DNA of 52,655 bases from Neobacillus vireti (GTDB taxonomy: Bacteria; Bacillota; Bacilli; Bacillales; Cytobacillaceae). The notes under the pieces are model-generated. The model was not told the origin of the DNA. It made no database searches and worked only from the letters and a program-made list of their open reading frames with translations. The stretch is taken from contig NZ_LDNB01000002.1 in NCBI RefSeq assembly GCF_001026695.1, positions 8,404 to 61,058 of the forward strand. The letters run 5' to 3'. Position numbers and translations under genes: made by a program. Positions 17,045 to 26,587 of the stretch are shown piece by piece. The first letter of the stretch is position 1; each line of letters starts with the position of its first letter.

Positions 17045-18109
17045 ATGGGGAAAGTGTTAATGAAAGGGAATGAAGTGATTGCAGAGGCAGCAGTGCATGC
17101 GGGCTGCAAGTACTTCTTCGGATATCCAATTACTCCTCAGAGTGAGCTAGTTGCCTACATGGCAAGACGGCTCCCAGAGGTCGGTGGATTATTTTTGCAA
17201 GCAGAGAGTGAAATTGCCGCAATCAATATGGTCTATGGCGCTGCGAGCACGGGTGTCAGGGTGATGACATCCTCCTCAAGCCCAGGATTTAGCTTGAAAC
17301 AAGAAGGAATCTCTTATTTAGTTGGCTCCGAACTTCCTGCGGTTATTTGTAATATCGTTCGCGGCGGTCCGGGATTAGGAAATATTCAACCGGCCCAATC
17401 GGATTATTTCCAAGTAACAAAAGGCGGAGGGCATGGGGATTACAATCTTCCTGTATTAGCGCCGGCCAGTCTGCAGGAAATTGTTGAATTAACACAGGAG
17501 GCTTTCGATATTGCCGACCGTTACCGGACACCGGTGATTTTAATGGGCGATGGTATGCTGGGGCAAATGATGGAACCTGTTGAGTTTGGCGAACGTTCTG
17601 AAACAGAGCAGTTTAAGAAGGATTGGGCAACAACTGGTACGCGCGGCGATGGCGGACCGAAAATCATTACATCACTTGAGCTTGATGCGGAGAGTCTTGA
17701 GAGAAGAAATTGTAATCTTCAACAGAAATTTGCACTCATAAAGGAAAATGAGGTTCGCTATGAAACCTATTCAATAGATGACGCAGAATATATCATGGTT
17801 GCCTTCGGAACGACTGCACGAATAACAATGAATGCGATTAATAAGGCAAGGCAAGAAGGAGTCAAGGTTGGCTTGATTAGGCCGATTTCTTTATGGCCAT
17901 TCCCAGAAGAGCCGTTCATCGAAACAAGGGACCAAGTAAAAGCATATATTTCTGTTGAAATGAGTGCCGGGCAAATGATTGAGGATGTTAGATTAGCGGT
18001 CAATGGCCATGCACCGGTAGATTTCTATGGCCGAACCGGCGGTGTCGTCCCTACCCAAGAAGAAATATACGATAAGATTATGATGGTTGCTAGGGGTGTT
18101 CAAGTATGA
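17045..18109 (+). CDS. vorB: 2-oxoacid:ferredoxin oxidoreductase subunit alpha (VorB/KorA type)
   Basis: A protein of 354 residues carrying the pyrimidine-binding domain of the TPP enzyme. Motifs include [23 protein letters not shown] with the activating glutamate, and [16 protein letters not shown]. Homologues are usually annotated as 3-methyl-2-oxobutanoate dehydrogenase subunit VorB or 2-oxoglutarate ferredoxin oxidoreductase alpha. The true substrate, branched-chain 2-oxoacids or 2-oxoglutarate, cannot be told here. Its stop overlaps the next start (ATGA). A good GGAGG lies before the ATG. Confidence 0.93.
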   Translation: MGKVLMKGNEVIAEAAVHAGCKYFFGYPITPQSELVAYMARRLPEVGGLFLQAESEIAAINMVYGAASTGVRVMTSSSSPGFSLKQEGISYLVGSELPAVICNIVRGGPGLGNIQPAQSDYFQVTKGGGHGDYNLPVLAPASLQEIVELTQEAFDIADRYRTPVILMGDGMLGQMMEPVEFGERSETEQFKKDWATTGTRGDGGPKIITSLELDAESLERRNCNLQQKFALIKENEVRYETYSIDDAEYIMVAFGTTARITMNAINKARQEGVKVGLIRPISLWPFPEEPFIETRDQVKAYISVEMSAGQMIEDVRLAVNGHAPVDFYGRTGGVVPTQEEIYDKIMMVARGVQV

Positions 18110-18858
18110 CTATGAAAACGGTTTTTAAAAAAACGAATGGACTGACGGATAAGCCAACACATTACTGCCCCGGCTGTACACATGGAGTAATCCACCGTCT
18201 TGTTGGTGAAGTGTTAGAAGAATTGGATATTTTAGAAGATACTGTCGGTGTTGCCTCTGTCGGATGTTCGGTGTTATCGTATGAGTATTTTAACTGTGAC
18301 ATGACGCAGGCTGCTCACGGCCGGGCACCTGCTGTTGCAACAGGGGTGAAGCGGGTCCTGCCAAATCGAATTGTCTTTACGTATCAAGGTGATGGCGACC
18401 TTGCCTCGATAGGAATTAGTGAAGTGATTCATGCTGCCGCAAGAGGCGAGAATATCACGGTTATTTTCGTTAATAATGCGATTTATGGAATGACTGGCGG
18501 GCAAATGGCACCGACCACATTAATTGGCCAAAAAACGGCGACAACCCCATTTGGCCGAGATATTAGCATCCAAGGGCCACCAATTAAAGTGTGCGAAATG
18601 ATGGCGACACTGGATGGGGCTGCCTATATTGAACGGGTTTCCACCCATGATGTTCCACATATTCAGAAGACAAAGAAGGCGATTAGGAAAGCATTTGAAA
18701 CGCAGAAAAAGGGCTTAGGTTTTTCAATGGTCGAGGTATTATCGACCTGCCCGACAAACTGGGGACTCGATCCGGCTGAATCGCTTGAGTGGGTGAAAGA
18801 TCAGATGGTTCCCGTATATCCTCTTGGTGTTTATAAGAACAAAGAGGGAGTGAAATGA
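18106..18858 (+). CDS. 2-oxoacid:ferredoxin oxidoreductase subunit beta (TPP-binding)
   Basis: A protein of 250 residues. [13 protein letters not shown] and the diphosphate/Mg site GDGDLASIG, followed by [18 protein letters not shown], mark the TPP-binding beta subunit. The 4-base overlap with alpha and 4-base overlap with gamma show strict translational coupling. ATG 18112 is an alternative start two codons in. Confidence 0.93.
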   Translation: MTMKTVFKKTNGLTDKPTHYCPGCTHGVIHRLVGEVLEELDILEDTVGVASVGCSVLSYEYFNCDMTQAAHGRAPAVATGVKRVLPNRIVFTYQGDGDLASIGISEVIHAAARGENITVIFVNNAIYGMTGGQMAPTTLIGQKTATTPFGRDISIQGPPIKVCEMMATLDGAAYIERVSTHDVPHIQKTKKAIRKAFETQKKGLGFSMVEVLSTCPTNWGLDPAESLEWVKDQMVPVYPLGVYKNKEGVK

Positions 18859-19409
18859 ACATGCTTGAAGAGATTATCATTGCCGGATTTGGCGGGCAGG
18901 GAGTTATGTCAATGGGACAGCTCATTGCCTACGCAGGAATGCTTGAGGGGAAAGGTGTTTCTTGGCTGCCTTCATATGGGCCCGAACAACGGGGTGGAAC
19001 AGCGAATTGTGCGGTTGTAGTAAGTGATGAACCAGTTGGGTCGCCGCTTGTAACCAGACCATCAACGGCCATCGTTTTAAATAACCCTTCGTTTGACAAG
19101 TTCGAGCCGCGTGTCCGGCATGAAGGATTGTTGATTATTAATTCTTCCCTAGTGGTTGGAACTTCGGAGCGTAAGGATATTAAGGTGCTTGAAATACCGG
19201 CAACAGATATAGCCAATGATTTAGGAAATTCCCGGGTAGCCAATATGATTTTATTAGGTGCCTTTTTGGAATTGACAAAACTAGTTTCAACTGATTCCAT
19301 TATTGAATCGTTAAAGAAAGTTCTTTCATCTGAAAAGCATCATTTGATTGAGGTGAACAAACAGGCATTGATAAAGGGTGCTGCGCTTGTCGCAGTGGGA
19401 ATATCCTAA
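18855..19409 (+). CDS. 2-oxoacid:ferredoxin oxidoreductase subunit gamma
   Basis: A protein of 184 residues with the gamma-domain signature [19 protein letters not shown] at the N-terminus and [13 protein letters not shown] shortly after. It completes a delta-alpha-beta-gamma enzyme of the type common in anaerobes. Aerobic bacilli more often carry a two-subunit form or only the lipoamide dehydrogenase complexes. ATG 18861 is an alternative start. A dispersed repeat and then a terminator follow. Confidence 0.93.
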   Translation: MNMLEEIIIAGFGGQGVMSMGQLIAYAGMLEGKGVSWLPSYGPEQRGGTANCAVVVSDEPVGSPLVTRPSTAIVLNNPSFDKFEPRVRHEGLLIINSSLVVGTSERKDIKVLEIPATDIANDLGNSRVANMILLGAFLELTKLVSTDSIIESLKKVLSSEKHHLIEVNKQALIKGAALVAVGIS

Positions 19410-19474
19410 ATATGCCCGGTAAATCAGAGGACGCTGAAAAAGTCCCTTAAATTTGGGTTGTGTGTCTAAATTGG

Positions 19475-19610
19475 CTGTTGATTTCCGCTCCAGGCGGCTT
19501 CGCTTTCCGCGGGCGTGCCGGGGAGCCTCCTCGGCGCTTTGGCGCCTGCGGGGTCTCCCCTGCCCCGTACTCCCGCAGGAGTCTTCGCCGCCTTCCGCTA
19601 CAATCAACAG
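19475..19610. repeat. Dispersed palindromic repeat, family B (full copy)
   Basis: 136 bases bounded by inverted ends CTGTTGATT / AATCAACAG, with a GC-rich interior containing GAGCCTCCTCGGCG and CTCCCGCAGGAGTCTTCGCC. The GC content is far above that of the surrounding DNA. It codes for nothing credible. Matching copies lie at 43585-43719 and 52598 to the window end. Confidence 0.92.
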
Positions 19611-19645
19611 GGTTCTTTTAATTAGATAGATACCCTCACTAACAA

Positions 19646-19693
19646 AAAGACGCCTTAAAATTCACTTTTGGAATTTTAGAGTCGTCTTTTTTT
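19646..19693. terminator. Terminator between the oxidoreductase operon and the MMPL gene
   Basis: The long stem AAAGACG..TTAAAATTC / GAATTTTA..CGTCTTT is followed by eight T residues. It lies behind the repeat and can serve both converging genes. Confidence 0.85.
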
Positions 19694-19746
19694 TACTGCT
19701 ATTCAGCACTATTGAAAAATCCAAAGATTTTCAGTGCCCTCGTAAA

Positions 19747-21921
19747 TCAGGCTGGCTTTTTTCGTGAGTTACACTGTTTTTTATTCTCGTAGCCAAAGAA
19801 CCACCAGTTCCAGTCGCCAAGCAGCTTCATTAGGGCTGGAACGAGGACCATCCGCACAATTGTGGCATCAATAAAAATTGCTGCGGCAATCCCGACACCT
19901 AATTGTTTAATCGGCATCACGCCCGTGAAGGCAAAGGCACCGGTAACAACAATCATGATGGCAGCTGCGGAGGTAATTATTTTACTCGTATAGGTTAAAC
20001 CAGATATTGTTGCTGCGCTGTTATCACCTGTTTTTAAGTAAAACTCTTGAATTCTAGAAATAAGAAAGACCTCATAATCCATCGAAAGTCCGAACACCAG
20101 TGAAAAAACAAACACCGGCAAGATTAAACCGATAGTAGCAGGAGTCATTCCAAAATGCCCTTCTTGGAAAACCCAAACAACAATTCCAAACGTACATCCT
20201 AAGCTTAATACATTCATTAATATTGCCTTTACCGGAATGAGCACCGAACGGAAAGCTGCCATAAGAATAATGAGTGTTGAAATAACGATCAGCAGTAATC
20301 CATAGGGAGCCTTCTTAACAATTTCCGTAAAGATTTCCTGCTCAAACTTAATTCGTCCGCCAAATGATGCCTTTAGTCCTAACTCTTCATTAGACCATGT
20401 GTTTACCCATTGTCTTGCCTTTGTAGAATGTTCTCCGGTTTTTAAATACACTTCCAAAAGCATTTTATTATCTCTGATAAAGTGGTCTGTCACTGGAGCA
20501 AATTTTGCTTTATCCTCATTGGTAAGAAGTTGTAAAAGTTGTTCGCCATCCTTAGCTCCAGTTGCAGAAAAAGGAGAGTCAACCGAATGAACAAGCCGAT
20601 CTTTTTCTAGTTCATTGACGACCTGAGTTACCTTTTTAAGATTGTTCTTCTTTAAGACATTTCCATTGGTTTCAAGGACAATCGTTACCTTTTTCTCATC
20701 ACGTTTATCTTTCGCGATAAAATGTTCTTTATAGGTTTCTATTGCTAATCTAGATGGATATTTCGGTGGAAGTGAATCTGTGCCTGGTATCGATAACGTC
20801 ATTTGCTTAACTGGCAAGAGCCCAATCAGCAGAATAGCCAATGCCGCCGCTGCCATCAGAACGGGACGACGCATCACAAACTGAGCAAACTTGTGCCAAA
20901 TGCTTGTTTGCGCACTAGATATCCTGAGTACACTTAATTTATTGATGTTTTTTCCTATTATTGCAAGTAATGCAGGGAGAAAGGTTAACGCGCATAAAGC
21001 AGAAATAAGCACAACCGTCATGCCGCCAAGGGCAACATTTTGAAAAATATCAATTTGAATAAACCAAAGACCGGATAAGCCGATAAAAACACAAAGACCG
21101 GAAAAAATTATCGAGCGGCCGGCTGTTGCAATCGTTATTTCAATCGCTTCTTGAATCGATTTGCTTTGTAATTCTTCTTTATAGCGATTAATAAATAACA
21201 AGGCAAAATCAATGCTTAAGGCAAGGCCAATCATCGGCACAATATTTAAGATGAAAATGGATAAATCAGCGCCATAACTAAAAAAGTATACAGTTCCCAT
21301 GGTGATGAGGATTGAAATAATCCCAATGACTAACGGCAGCGAAGCTGCGACAAGACTTCCAAATGCAAGGACGAGGACCACTAGGGCAATTGGCAGCCCA
21401 ATCATTTCCGCCTTTGCCAAATCTTCTTGGCTTGCAGCATTTAGGTCTTGAACAATAATTGGCTCACCTGTCATGGTAACCTTTAAGCCCTGTTTATTTT
21501 TTAGCAAATCCTTTAATTCGGCAATTTCCTTCCCTAGGCCTTCTGCGTTTTTGTTAAAAGTAAGAATCCCATAGGCATAATGATCTTTAATCATTCCGTC
21601 TCGTTCGTAAGGTGAAATTATCTTTTCTGCCCCATCAAAATCCGTTAATTTTTTAAAGGTGCCATCAATAAAATTCTTGAAGTTCATGTCACTGACAGCT
21701 TTATCCTTTTCGAAAACAAGGATAATCGATGATTTGGCCTGTCCGAAGTCTTTTTCAAGTATTTTCCTTGTTTCATTATAATCGCCTTTATATTCAAAGC
21801 CATTACCGCCTAAAACTGATGGTAATTTTAAAGCGAAAATTCCAAACAAAAAAATAGCAAAAATCCAAAACATCAATACCCATTTTCGAATTCGGTATAT
21901 GTATCCCGCTAATTTCTGCAT
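19747..21921 (-). CDS. ydfJ: MMPL/RND-family membrane transporter (YdfJ-like)
   Basis: A protein of 724 residues. It has two repeats, each of one transmembrane helix, a large extracytoplasmic domain (about 38-165 and 385-540), and a block of five to six helices. Motifs include LALSIDFALLFINRYKEEL and VFGLSMDYEVFLISRIQEF, the paired Asp-containing helices of MMPL exporters that carry protons. Length and layout match B. subtilis YdfJ. The substrate is unknown; lipids and drugs are typical for the family. It is a single gene, and no two-component or TetR regulator adjoins it. Confidence 0.88.
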   Translation of the reverse strand: MQKLAGYIYRIRKWVLMFWIFAIFLFGIFALKLPSVLGGNGFEYKGDYNETRKILEKDFGQAKSSIILVFEKDKAVSDMNFKNFIDGTFKKLTDFDGAEKIISPYERDGMIKDHYAYGILTFNKNAEGLGKEIAELKDLLKNKQGLKVTMTGEPIIVQDLNAASQEDLAKAEMIGLPIALVVLVLAFGSLVAASLPLVIGIISILITMGTVYFFSYGADLSIFILNIVPMIGLALSIDFALLFINRYKEELQSKSIQEAIEITIATAGRSIIFSGLCVFIGLSGLWFIQIDIFQNVALGGMTVVLISALCALTFLPALLAIIGKNINKLSVLRISSAQTSIWHKFAQFVMRRPVLMAAAALAILLIGLLPVKQMTLSIPGTDSLPPKYPSRLAIETYKEHFIAKDKRDEKKVTIVLETNGNVLKKNNLKKVTQVVNELEKDRLVHSVDSPFSATGAKDGEQLLQLLTNEDKAKFAPVTDHFIRDNKMLLEVYLKTGEHSTKARQWVNTWSNEELGLKASFGGRIKFEQEIFTEIVKKAPYGLLLIVISTLIILMAAFRSVLIPVKAILMNVLSLGCTFGIVVWVFQEGHFGMTPATIGLILPVFVFSLVFGLSMDYEVFLISRIQEFYLKTGDNSAATISGLTYTSKIITSAAAIMIVVTGAFAFTGVMPIKQLGVGIAAAIFIDATIVRMVLVPALMKLLGDWNWWFFGYENKKQCNSRKKPA

Positions 21922-22107
21922 GATCTCGCCTCCTTTTTATAAGGGAATGATTTCCTGATTATAGTATACAGAAGAAAACCAATATTTCGGATGACTATTT
22001 CATGTCATTTCTAATATGGATATGGGAACCCTCTAACTCGTTCTGTCAATTTTCCCCCTAGTACGAGATGAAAATTCACCTTTTGGTTAAACTATAGAAA
22101 TAGACAA

Positions 22108-22138
22108 AAATGTTCAAAGTTGATTTTACAAATGTAAA
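22108..22138 (+). promoter_or_regulatory. Probable DeoR operator before deoR
   Basis: Contains AAATGTTCAA and TTTACAAATGTAAA, related to the repeats before deoC at 23204-23238. This suggests that DeoR controls its own gene. Confidence 0.55.
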
Positions 22139-22205
22139 GAAATTATGGACTAGCTCGTATTTCCTGTTACAATAAGGTAAATATTTTAGATGTAAGGTGA
22201 TGTTT

Positions 22206-23150
22206 GTGGATCGAGAAAAGTTAACTAAGGTGATTGAAGCAGCTAAATTATATTATTTATTAGATTATAACCAAAACGATATTGCTAAGCTTCTGGGAGT
22301 TTCACGGCCAACAGTATCCCGATTATTACAGCAGGCGAAAAGTGAGGGCATTGTCCAGATTAGTATTATGGACCCTACAGAGGACGTTGCAAATTTAGCC
22401 ATGCAGTTAGAAAAAAAGTTCAATTTAAAAAAAGCAGTAGTAGCTTCCATCCCGCAATACGAAAATCATATTATTAAAAATTACCTGGGGGAAAAGGCCG
22501 CCGTGTATCTTGATGACATTGTTAAGGATGATGACATTATCGGTGTGACATGGGGAACGACGCTATATCATATCGCTATCGAACTAAAGCAGAAATATGT
22601 GAAAAACGTCCATGTTGTTCAATTAAAAGGCGGTGTAAGCCATGCGGAAACGAACACTTACGCATCTGAAATATTGTACCTTTTCGGGAAAGCCTATAAT
22701 ACAACACCGCACAATCTGCCTTTGCCTGCGATTGTTGACCATGCTGTCGTGAAGCAGGCAATGGAGGCAGACCGCCATATTCGAAAGATATTAGAGCTGG
22801 GTGTCCAGGCAAATATCGCTTTGTTTACAATTGGTTCTATTAAAACGGACTCTTTATTGTTTCAATTAGGCTATTTTACAGAAAGTGACTTGGATTCTCT
22901 TTACGGAAAGGCGGTCGGCGATATTTGCTCGCGTTTCTTTGACCGACAAGGGGAAATATGTAACGAAAGCTTAAATGAACGGACGCTTGGCGTTAATTTA
23001 GAAAACCTCCGGCAGAAGGAGTACTCAATCTTAGTTGCGGGCGGACCGAATAAAATTGAAGGAATTTACGGCGCCTTAAAAGGTGGATACGCAAATGTGC
23101 TGATTACAGATCAATTCACAGCACATTTTTTACTAGATAAAAAAGACTAA
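22206..23150 (+). CDS. deoR: Deoxyribonucleoside regulator DeoR (SorC family)
   Basis: About 314 residues from GTG 22206. I choose this start because TAAGGTGATG precedes it and the product begins MDREK, as in B. subtilis DeoR. The N-terminal helix-turn-helix reads QNDIAKLLGVSRPTVSRLLQ. A SorC-type effector-binding domain fills the rest (GVTWGTTLYHIA, QLKGGVSH, AVGDICSRFFD). The family ligand is deoxyribose-5-phosphate, bound covalently in B. subtilis. It represses deoC, which follows. The stop codon lies inside a terminator hairpin. Confidence 0.92.
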   Translation: MDREKLTKVIEAAKLYYLLDYNQNDIAKLLGVSRPTVSRLLQQAKSEGIVQISIMDPTEDVANLAMQLEKKFNLKKAVVASIPQYENHIIKNYLGEKAAVYLDDIVKDDDIIGVTWGTTLYHIAIELKQKYVKNVHVVQLKGGVSHAETNTYASEILYLFGKAYNTTPHNLPLPAIVDHAVVKQAMEADRHIRKILELGVQANIALFTIGSIKTDSLLFQLGYFTESDLDSLYGKAVGDICSRFFDRQGEICNESLNERTLGVNLENLRQKEYSILVAGGPNKIEGIYGALKGGYANVLITDQFTAHFLLDKKD

Positions 23151-23181
23151 AATAGCTATCGCTGCTATTTTAGTCTTTTTT
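23145..23181 (+). terminator. Terminator after deoR
   Basis: A perfect 12-bp stem GACTAAAATAGC / GCTATTTTAGTC with a T tract after it. The deoR stop codon TAA is part of the stem, so deoC needs its own promoter. Confidence 0.92.
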
Positions 23182-23203
23182 AATATCCTTTCAATAAAAA
23201 AAT

Positions 23204-23238
23204 TTTACATTTGTTCATAATATATTTACAAATGTTCA
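23204..23238 (+). promoter_or_regulatory. DeoR operator: two direct repeats 21 bp apart
   Basis: TTTACATTTGTTCA (23204-23217) and TTTACAAATGTTCA (23225-23238) differ at two positions and lie two helical turns apart, upstream of deoC. B. subtilis DeoR also uses a repeated half-site, so cooperative binding is likely. Confidence 0.7.
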
Positions 23239-23317
23239 GCATTTTTGTTATAGTTACATTGTGATAAATTACTAAGATTCTATTATATAAATTTTATAAA
23301 ATGGGGAGGATATTCAT

Positions 23318-23992
23318 ATGACACAAAATATTATAAGCATGATTGATCATACATTATTAAAAGCGGATGCAACTCGAGGAGAGATTGTTAAATTAGTCGA
23401 GGAAGCAAAAGAGTATTCGTTTGCCTCTGTTTGTGTAAACCCAACCTGGGTAAGGGCTGCGGCGGAAATGCTTGCTGACACACCTGAGGTGAAGGTGTGT
23501 ACCGTAATTGGTTTTCCTTTAGGGGCGGCAACTCCTGAAACAAAAGCTTTTGAAACAAAAAATGCGATTGAAAATGGTGCAAATGAAATTGATATGGTGA
23601 TTAACATTGCGGCACTTAAGGATAAAGAGAATGATTTGGTCGAAAGAGATATCCATGCCGTTGTAGAAGCGGCAAAAGGAAAAGCTTTGGTAAAGGTAAT
23701 CATCGAAACATGCCTATTAACGAATGAAGAAAAAGTACGAGCATGTGAACTTTCGGTAAAAGCGGGAGCAGATTTTGTGAAGACTTCTACAGGCTTTTCA
23801 ACAGGCGGTGCAACAGTTGAAGATATTCGCCTAATGCGCCAAACTGTAGGCCCAGAAATTGGTGTGAAGGCTTCAGGCGGTGTCCGTAGTGGTGAAGACG
23901 CGATTGCAATGGTGGAAGCAGGAGCAACTCGAATCGGTGCAAGTTCTGGTGTTTCAATAGCTAAAGGTGAGCTTTCTAATAGTAATTATTAA
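23318..23992 (+). CDS. deoC: Deoxyribose-phosphate aldolase
   Basis: Cleaves 2-deoxyribose-5-phosphate to acetaldehyde and glyceraldehyde-3-phosphate in deoxynucleoside use. The protein has 224 residues, a normal length. The Schiff-base lysine is K155 in [14 protein letters not shown]; other motifs are [23 protein letters not shown] and [17 protein letters not shown] precedes the ATG. Unlike in B. subtilis, no nupC or pdp gene follows: a terminator comes next. Confidence 0.96.
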   Translation: MTQNIISMIDHTLLKADATRGEIVKLVEEAKEYSFASVCVNPTWVRAAAEMLADTPEVKVCTVIGFPLGAATPETKAFETKNAIENGANEIDMVINIAALKDKENDLVERDIHAVVEAAKGKALVKVIIETCLLTNEEKVRACELSVKAGADFVKTSTGFSTGGATVEDIRLMRQTVGPEIGVKASGGVRSGEDAIAMVEAGATRIGASSGVSIAKGELSNSNY

Positions 23993-24049
23993 TTTGATTA
24001 ATATAAGGTTAACTAGAGTTTGTTCAGCATTAAATTTCCGAGGCGGAAA

Positions 24050-24087
24050 AGAGAAGCTAATCATCATTGATTACCTTCTCTTTTTTT
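24050..24087 (+). terminator. Terminator after deoC
   Basis: The stem AGAGAAG..TAATCA / TGATTA..CTTCTCT is followed by a T run. Confidence 0.88.
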
Positions 24088-24159
24088 GAATACATTCAAA
24101 GAATTGAAGCTTGCTAAAAAGAACATAATATACATAGATAATAAAAAAGGGATGATACC

Positions 24160-24672
24160 ATGATTTATATCTATAATGATTATGGCGGGACACATACTAC
24201 TTCATTAGCAGCGGCTTATCATCTGAAACAGTTATCACAATCAGAGCGGGAACTTAGTACTGAAGAAATATTAAATGTAAAATATTTTAACCAATTAACG
24301 AAAGAAGATTTTGGAAAGCTAATCTTACACGGGGTTGACGAGGATGGCCACTCCGTGTATACGATAGGACGGAAAAGGAATAAATATGTAGTTCCAGCAT
24401 TAAAAGAAATGAGCTTATTATTACAGGAAAAATTTAAATTTGATGAAAAGATAGTCTTTTCAAATACCTCGCCGACTGTTCCCTTTACCATGTCAATGGG
24501 AGGATTTTTTTCAAGAGGCTTGAAAATTGATTTTATCGGGGTACCGTTATTAGTTAAGGGTGCGAAACAATGCTGTGATAATATTTATCGCTTAGTTCAA
24601 AATACGAAAGAAGTGGGGAGAACTACCTTCTCAGAAGATGTCATCATTTTGGAAAATAAAATGTATAAGTAA
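24160..24672 (+). CDS. DUF3189 family protein
   Basis: A protein of 170 residues beginning MIYIYNDYGGTHTTSLAAAYHL, the typical DUF3189 opening known from spore-forming Firmicutes. Later comes FSRGLKIDFIGVPLLVKGA. No catalytic motif is assigned to the family. It is 20 bases upstream of the proline biosynthesis gene and probably cotranscribed. The function is unknown. Confidence 0.8.
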   Translation: MIYIYNDYGGTHTTSLAAAYHLKQLSQSERELSTEEILNVKYFNQLTKEDFGKLILHGVDEDGHSVYTIGRKRNKYVVPALKEMSLLLQEKFKFDEKIVFSNTSPTVPFTMSMGGFFSRGLKIDFIGVPLLVKGAKQCCDNIYRLVQNTKEVGRTTFSEDVIILENKMYK

Positions 24673-24692
24673 AAAGATAAGGTGTTGTAGAT

Positions 24693-25496
24693 ATGAACAA
24701 AACAATTGGATTTATCGGTGCTGGGAAAATGGCGCAGGCAATTATAGAAGGAATCGTCAAATCAAACATTATACCTGAAGAGAAGATCATCGCAAGTGCG
24801 ATGACTGAAAAAACGCTCGAAAAAATAAAACACAACTATAATATTATTACCACACTACATAACAAAGAGGTTGCTAGGAGCGCCGACATCCTTATTCTTG
24901 CAGTGAACCCTGACCTTCATGAAATCGTTATTGAAGAAATTAAAAGCGATATAAAACAAAAGGCCATTATTGTCACGATAGCTGCAGGGATTTCTTTAAT
25001 GGATATTGAGCGGGCATTTGGCACAAAGGTAAGAGTCGTTCGGACCATGCCAAACACACCTTCTTTAGTCGGAGAAGGAATGACTGCCCTTTGCGCTAAT
25101 GACTACTTAAGCGAAGGAGAGTTTTTGGAAGTGGAGCACCTGTTTACCGCTTGTGGACAAACAGAGCGTCTCGAAGAAAAACTGATGGATGCAGTGCCAT
25201 CCATCAGCGGGTCTTCCCCAGCCTATGTTTATCTATTAATTGAAGCAATGGCAGATGGTGGAGTACGGCAGGGAATACCAAGGGAAAAGGCTTACCGGCT
25301 TGCTGCGCAGGCCGTCTTAGGCGCTGCGAAAATGGTACTTGAGACTGGAATACATCCTGGCGAACTTAAAGACCAAGTTTGTACACCAGGTGGTGCAACA
25401 ATTGAAGCGGTGGCAGCCCTGGAACAAAATCAATTTCGTGGAGCTGTAATGGCGGCAATGGAGAGCTGTACAAAAAAAGTAAAAATCTTACTATAA
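24693..25496 (+). CDS. proC: Pyrroline-5-carboxylate reductase
   Basis: Reduces pyrroline-5-carboxylate to proline with NAD(P)H. The protein has 267 residues with the Rossmann motif GFIGAGKMAQAI at the N-terminus, VRTMPNTPSLVGEGMTAL in the middle, and the family signature (PAYVYLLIEAMADGG; HPGELKDQVCTPGGATI) at the end. Bacilli carry several paralogues (proG, proH, proI); I cannot say which this is. It ends in a strong bidirectional terminator. Confidence 0.93.
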   Translation: MNKTIGFIGAGKMAQAIIEGIVKSNIIPEEKIIASAMTEKTLEKIKHNYNIITTLHNKEVARSADILILAVNPDLHEIVIEEIKSDIKQKAIIVTIAAGISLMDIERAFGTKVRVVRTMPNTPSLVGEGMTALCANDYLSEGEFLEVEHLFTACGQTERLEEKLMDAVPSISGSSPAYVYLLIEAMADGGVRQGIPREKAYRLAAQAVLGAAKMVLETGIHPGELKDQVCTPGGATIEAVAALEQNQFRGAVMAAMESCTKKVKILL

Positions 25497-25512
25497 TATA
25501 CAAAAAAGAAAA

Positions 25513-25556
25513 AAGGAAGTACAAAAGGGCAGCCCTTTTGTTACTTCCTCTTTTTT
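25513..25556. terminator. Bidirectional terminator
   Basis: The stem GGAAGT.ACAAAAGGGC / GCCCTTTTGTTACTTCC has A residues on the left and T residues on the right. It serves the proline gene and the converging phosphate transporter. Confidence 0.88.
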
Positions 25557-25559
25557 GTA

Positions 25560-26576
25560 TTAAAAAATTAGACTTAGAATAAAATAACAGATTCCTGCTA
25601 GTAGTGCAGAAATAGGAAGAGTAATGACCCAAGTAATCAGCATCCGCTGTGCTGTATTCCATTTAACACCTTTAATGCGGTGTGCTGAGCCCACCCCAAG
25701 GATTCCAGAAGAAATAACATGAGTCGTACTTACCGGTAGATGGATCAAGCTGGCGCCAAAAATAATTCCGGCCCCCGTTAAATCAGCTGCCACTCCGTTA
25801 ATTGGGCGTATTTTCATAATCTTTCCGCCAACTGTTTTAATGATCTTCCAGCCGCCGATTGAGGTCCCGATTCCCATTGCCAGAGCACAAGAGAATTGAA
25901 CCCAAAAAGGTACACCTGAATCTTCGGGAAGATAATTAGTAGCGATTAGTGCCATTGTAATAATTCCCATTGATTTCTGGGCATCGTTTGTTCCATGTGA
26001 ATAAGATTGTAAGGCTGCTGTTGCTATTTGGATAAAGCGAAAATTACGATTCGTTTTAGCCAAATTGAAATTTTTAAAAACAACTTTAAATATACTGTAG
26101 ATAATATAACCAACAACAAAGGCTAAAATAGGTGAAAGAATAAGTGCTTCAAGAATTTTTATAAACCCTTGGTAGTTCAGTACATTTAATCCTTTTGCTG
26201 CCACAGCTGCACCTGCTATCGAACCGATCAGAGCATGGGAGGAGCTACTTGGAATTCCGTAATACCAAGTGATCAGGTTCCAGGCAACAGCCGCTAGCAA
26301 TGCAGCTAGAATAACAATCGAACCTGTATGTGTACCGCTGGTAGACAAATCAAATGGGTTGACGATATCCTTTGAAATCGTTTTGGCAACACCGGTAAAT
26401 GTCATTGCTCCAACGAAATTCATGATGGCAGCTAACCAAATTGCATGGCGTGGTTTTAATGCTTTAGTTGAAACAGAAGTAGCGATTGCATTCGCTGTAT
26501 CATGGAAACCATTAATAAAGTCAAATGCAAGGGCACAAATTACAATTAATATCGTGAGTATTAATATAAGGCTCAT
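25560..26576 (-). CDS. pit: Low-affinity inorganic phosphate transporter (PiT)
   Basis: A protein of 338 residues with about ten transmembrane helices. PiT signatures occur in both halves: DFINGFHDTANAIATSVSTKAL near the N-terminus and SYSHGTNDAQKSMGI in the second. It takes up metal-phosphate complexes with protons, or sulfate in some branches. The DUF47 gene lies 11 bases upstream, the conserved partner arrangement. Confidence 0.92.
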   Translation of the reverse strand: MSLILILTILIVICALAFDFINGFHDTANAIATSVSTKALKPRHAIWLAAIMNFVGAMTFTGVAKTISKDIVNPFDLSTSGTHTGSIVILAALLAAVAWNLITWYYGIPSSSSHALIGSIAGAAVAAKGLNVLNYQGFIKILEALILSPILAFVVGYIIYSIFKVVFKNFNLAKTNRNFRFIQIATAALQSYSHGTNDAQKSMGIITMALIATNYLPEDSGVPFWVQFSCALAMGIGTSIGGWKIIKTVGGKIMKIRPINGVAADLTGAGIIFGASLIHLPVSTTHVISSGILGVGSAHRIKGVKWNTAQRMLITWVITLPISALLAGICYFILSLIF

Positions 26577-26587
26577 TTTTTTGCTCC

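Noticed and set aside
19326..19607. Open frame on the minus strand over the gamma subunit end and the family B repeat
   Set aside because: Its composition is that of the GC-rich repeat; the same false frame appears in the copy at 43492-43716.
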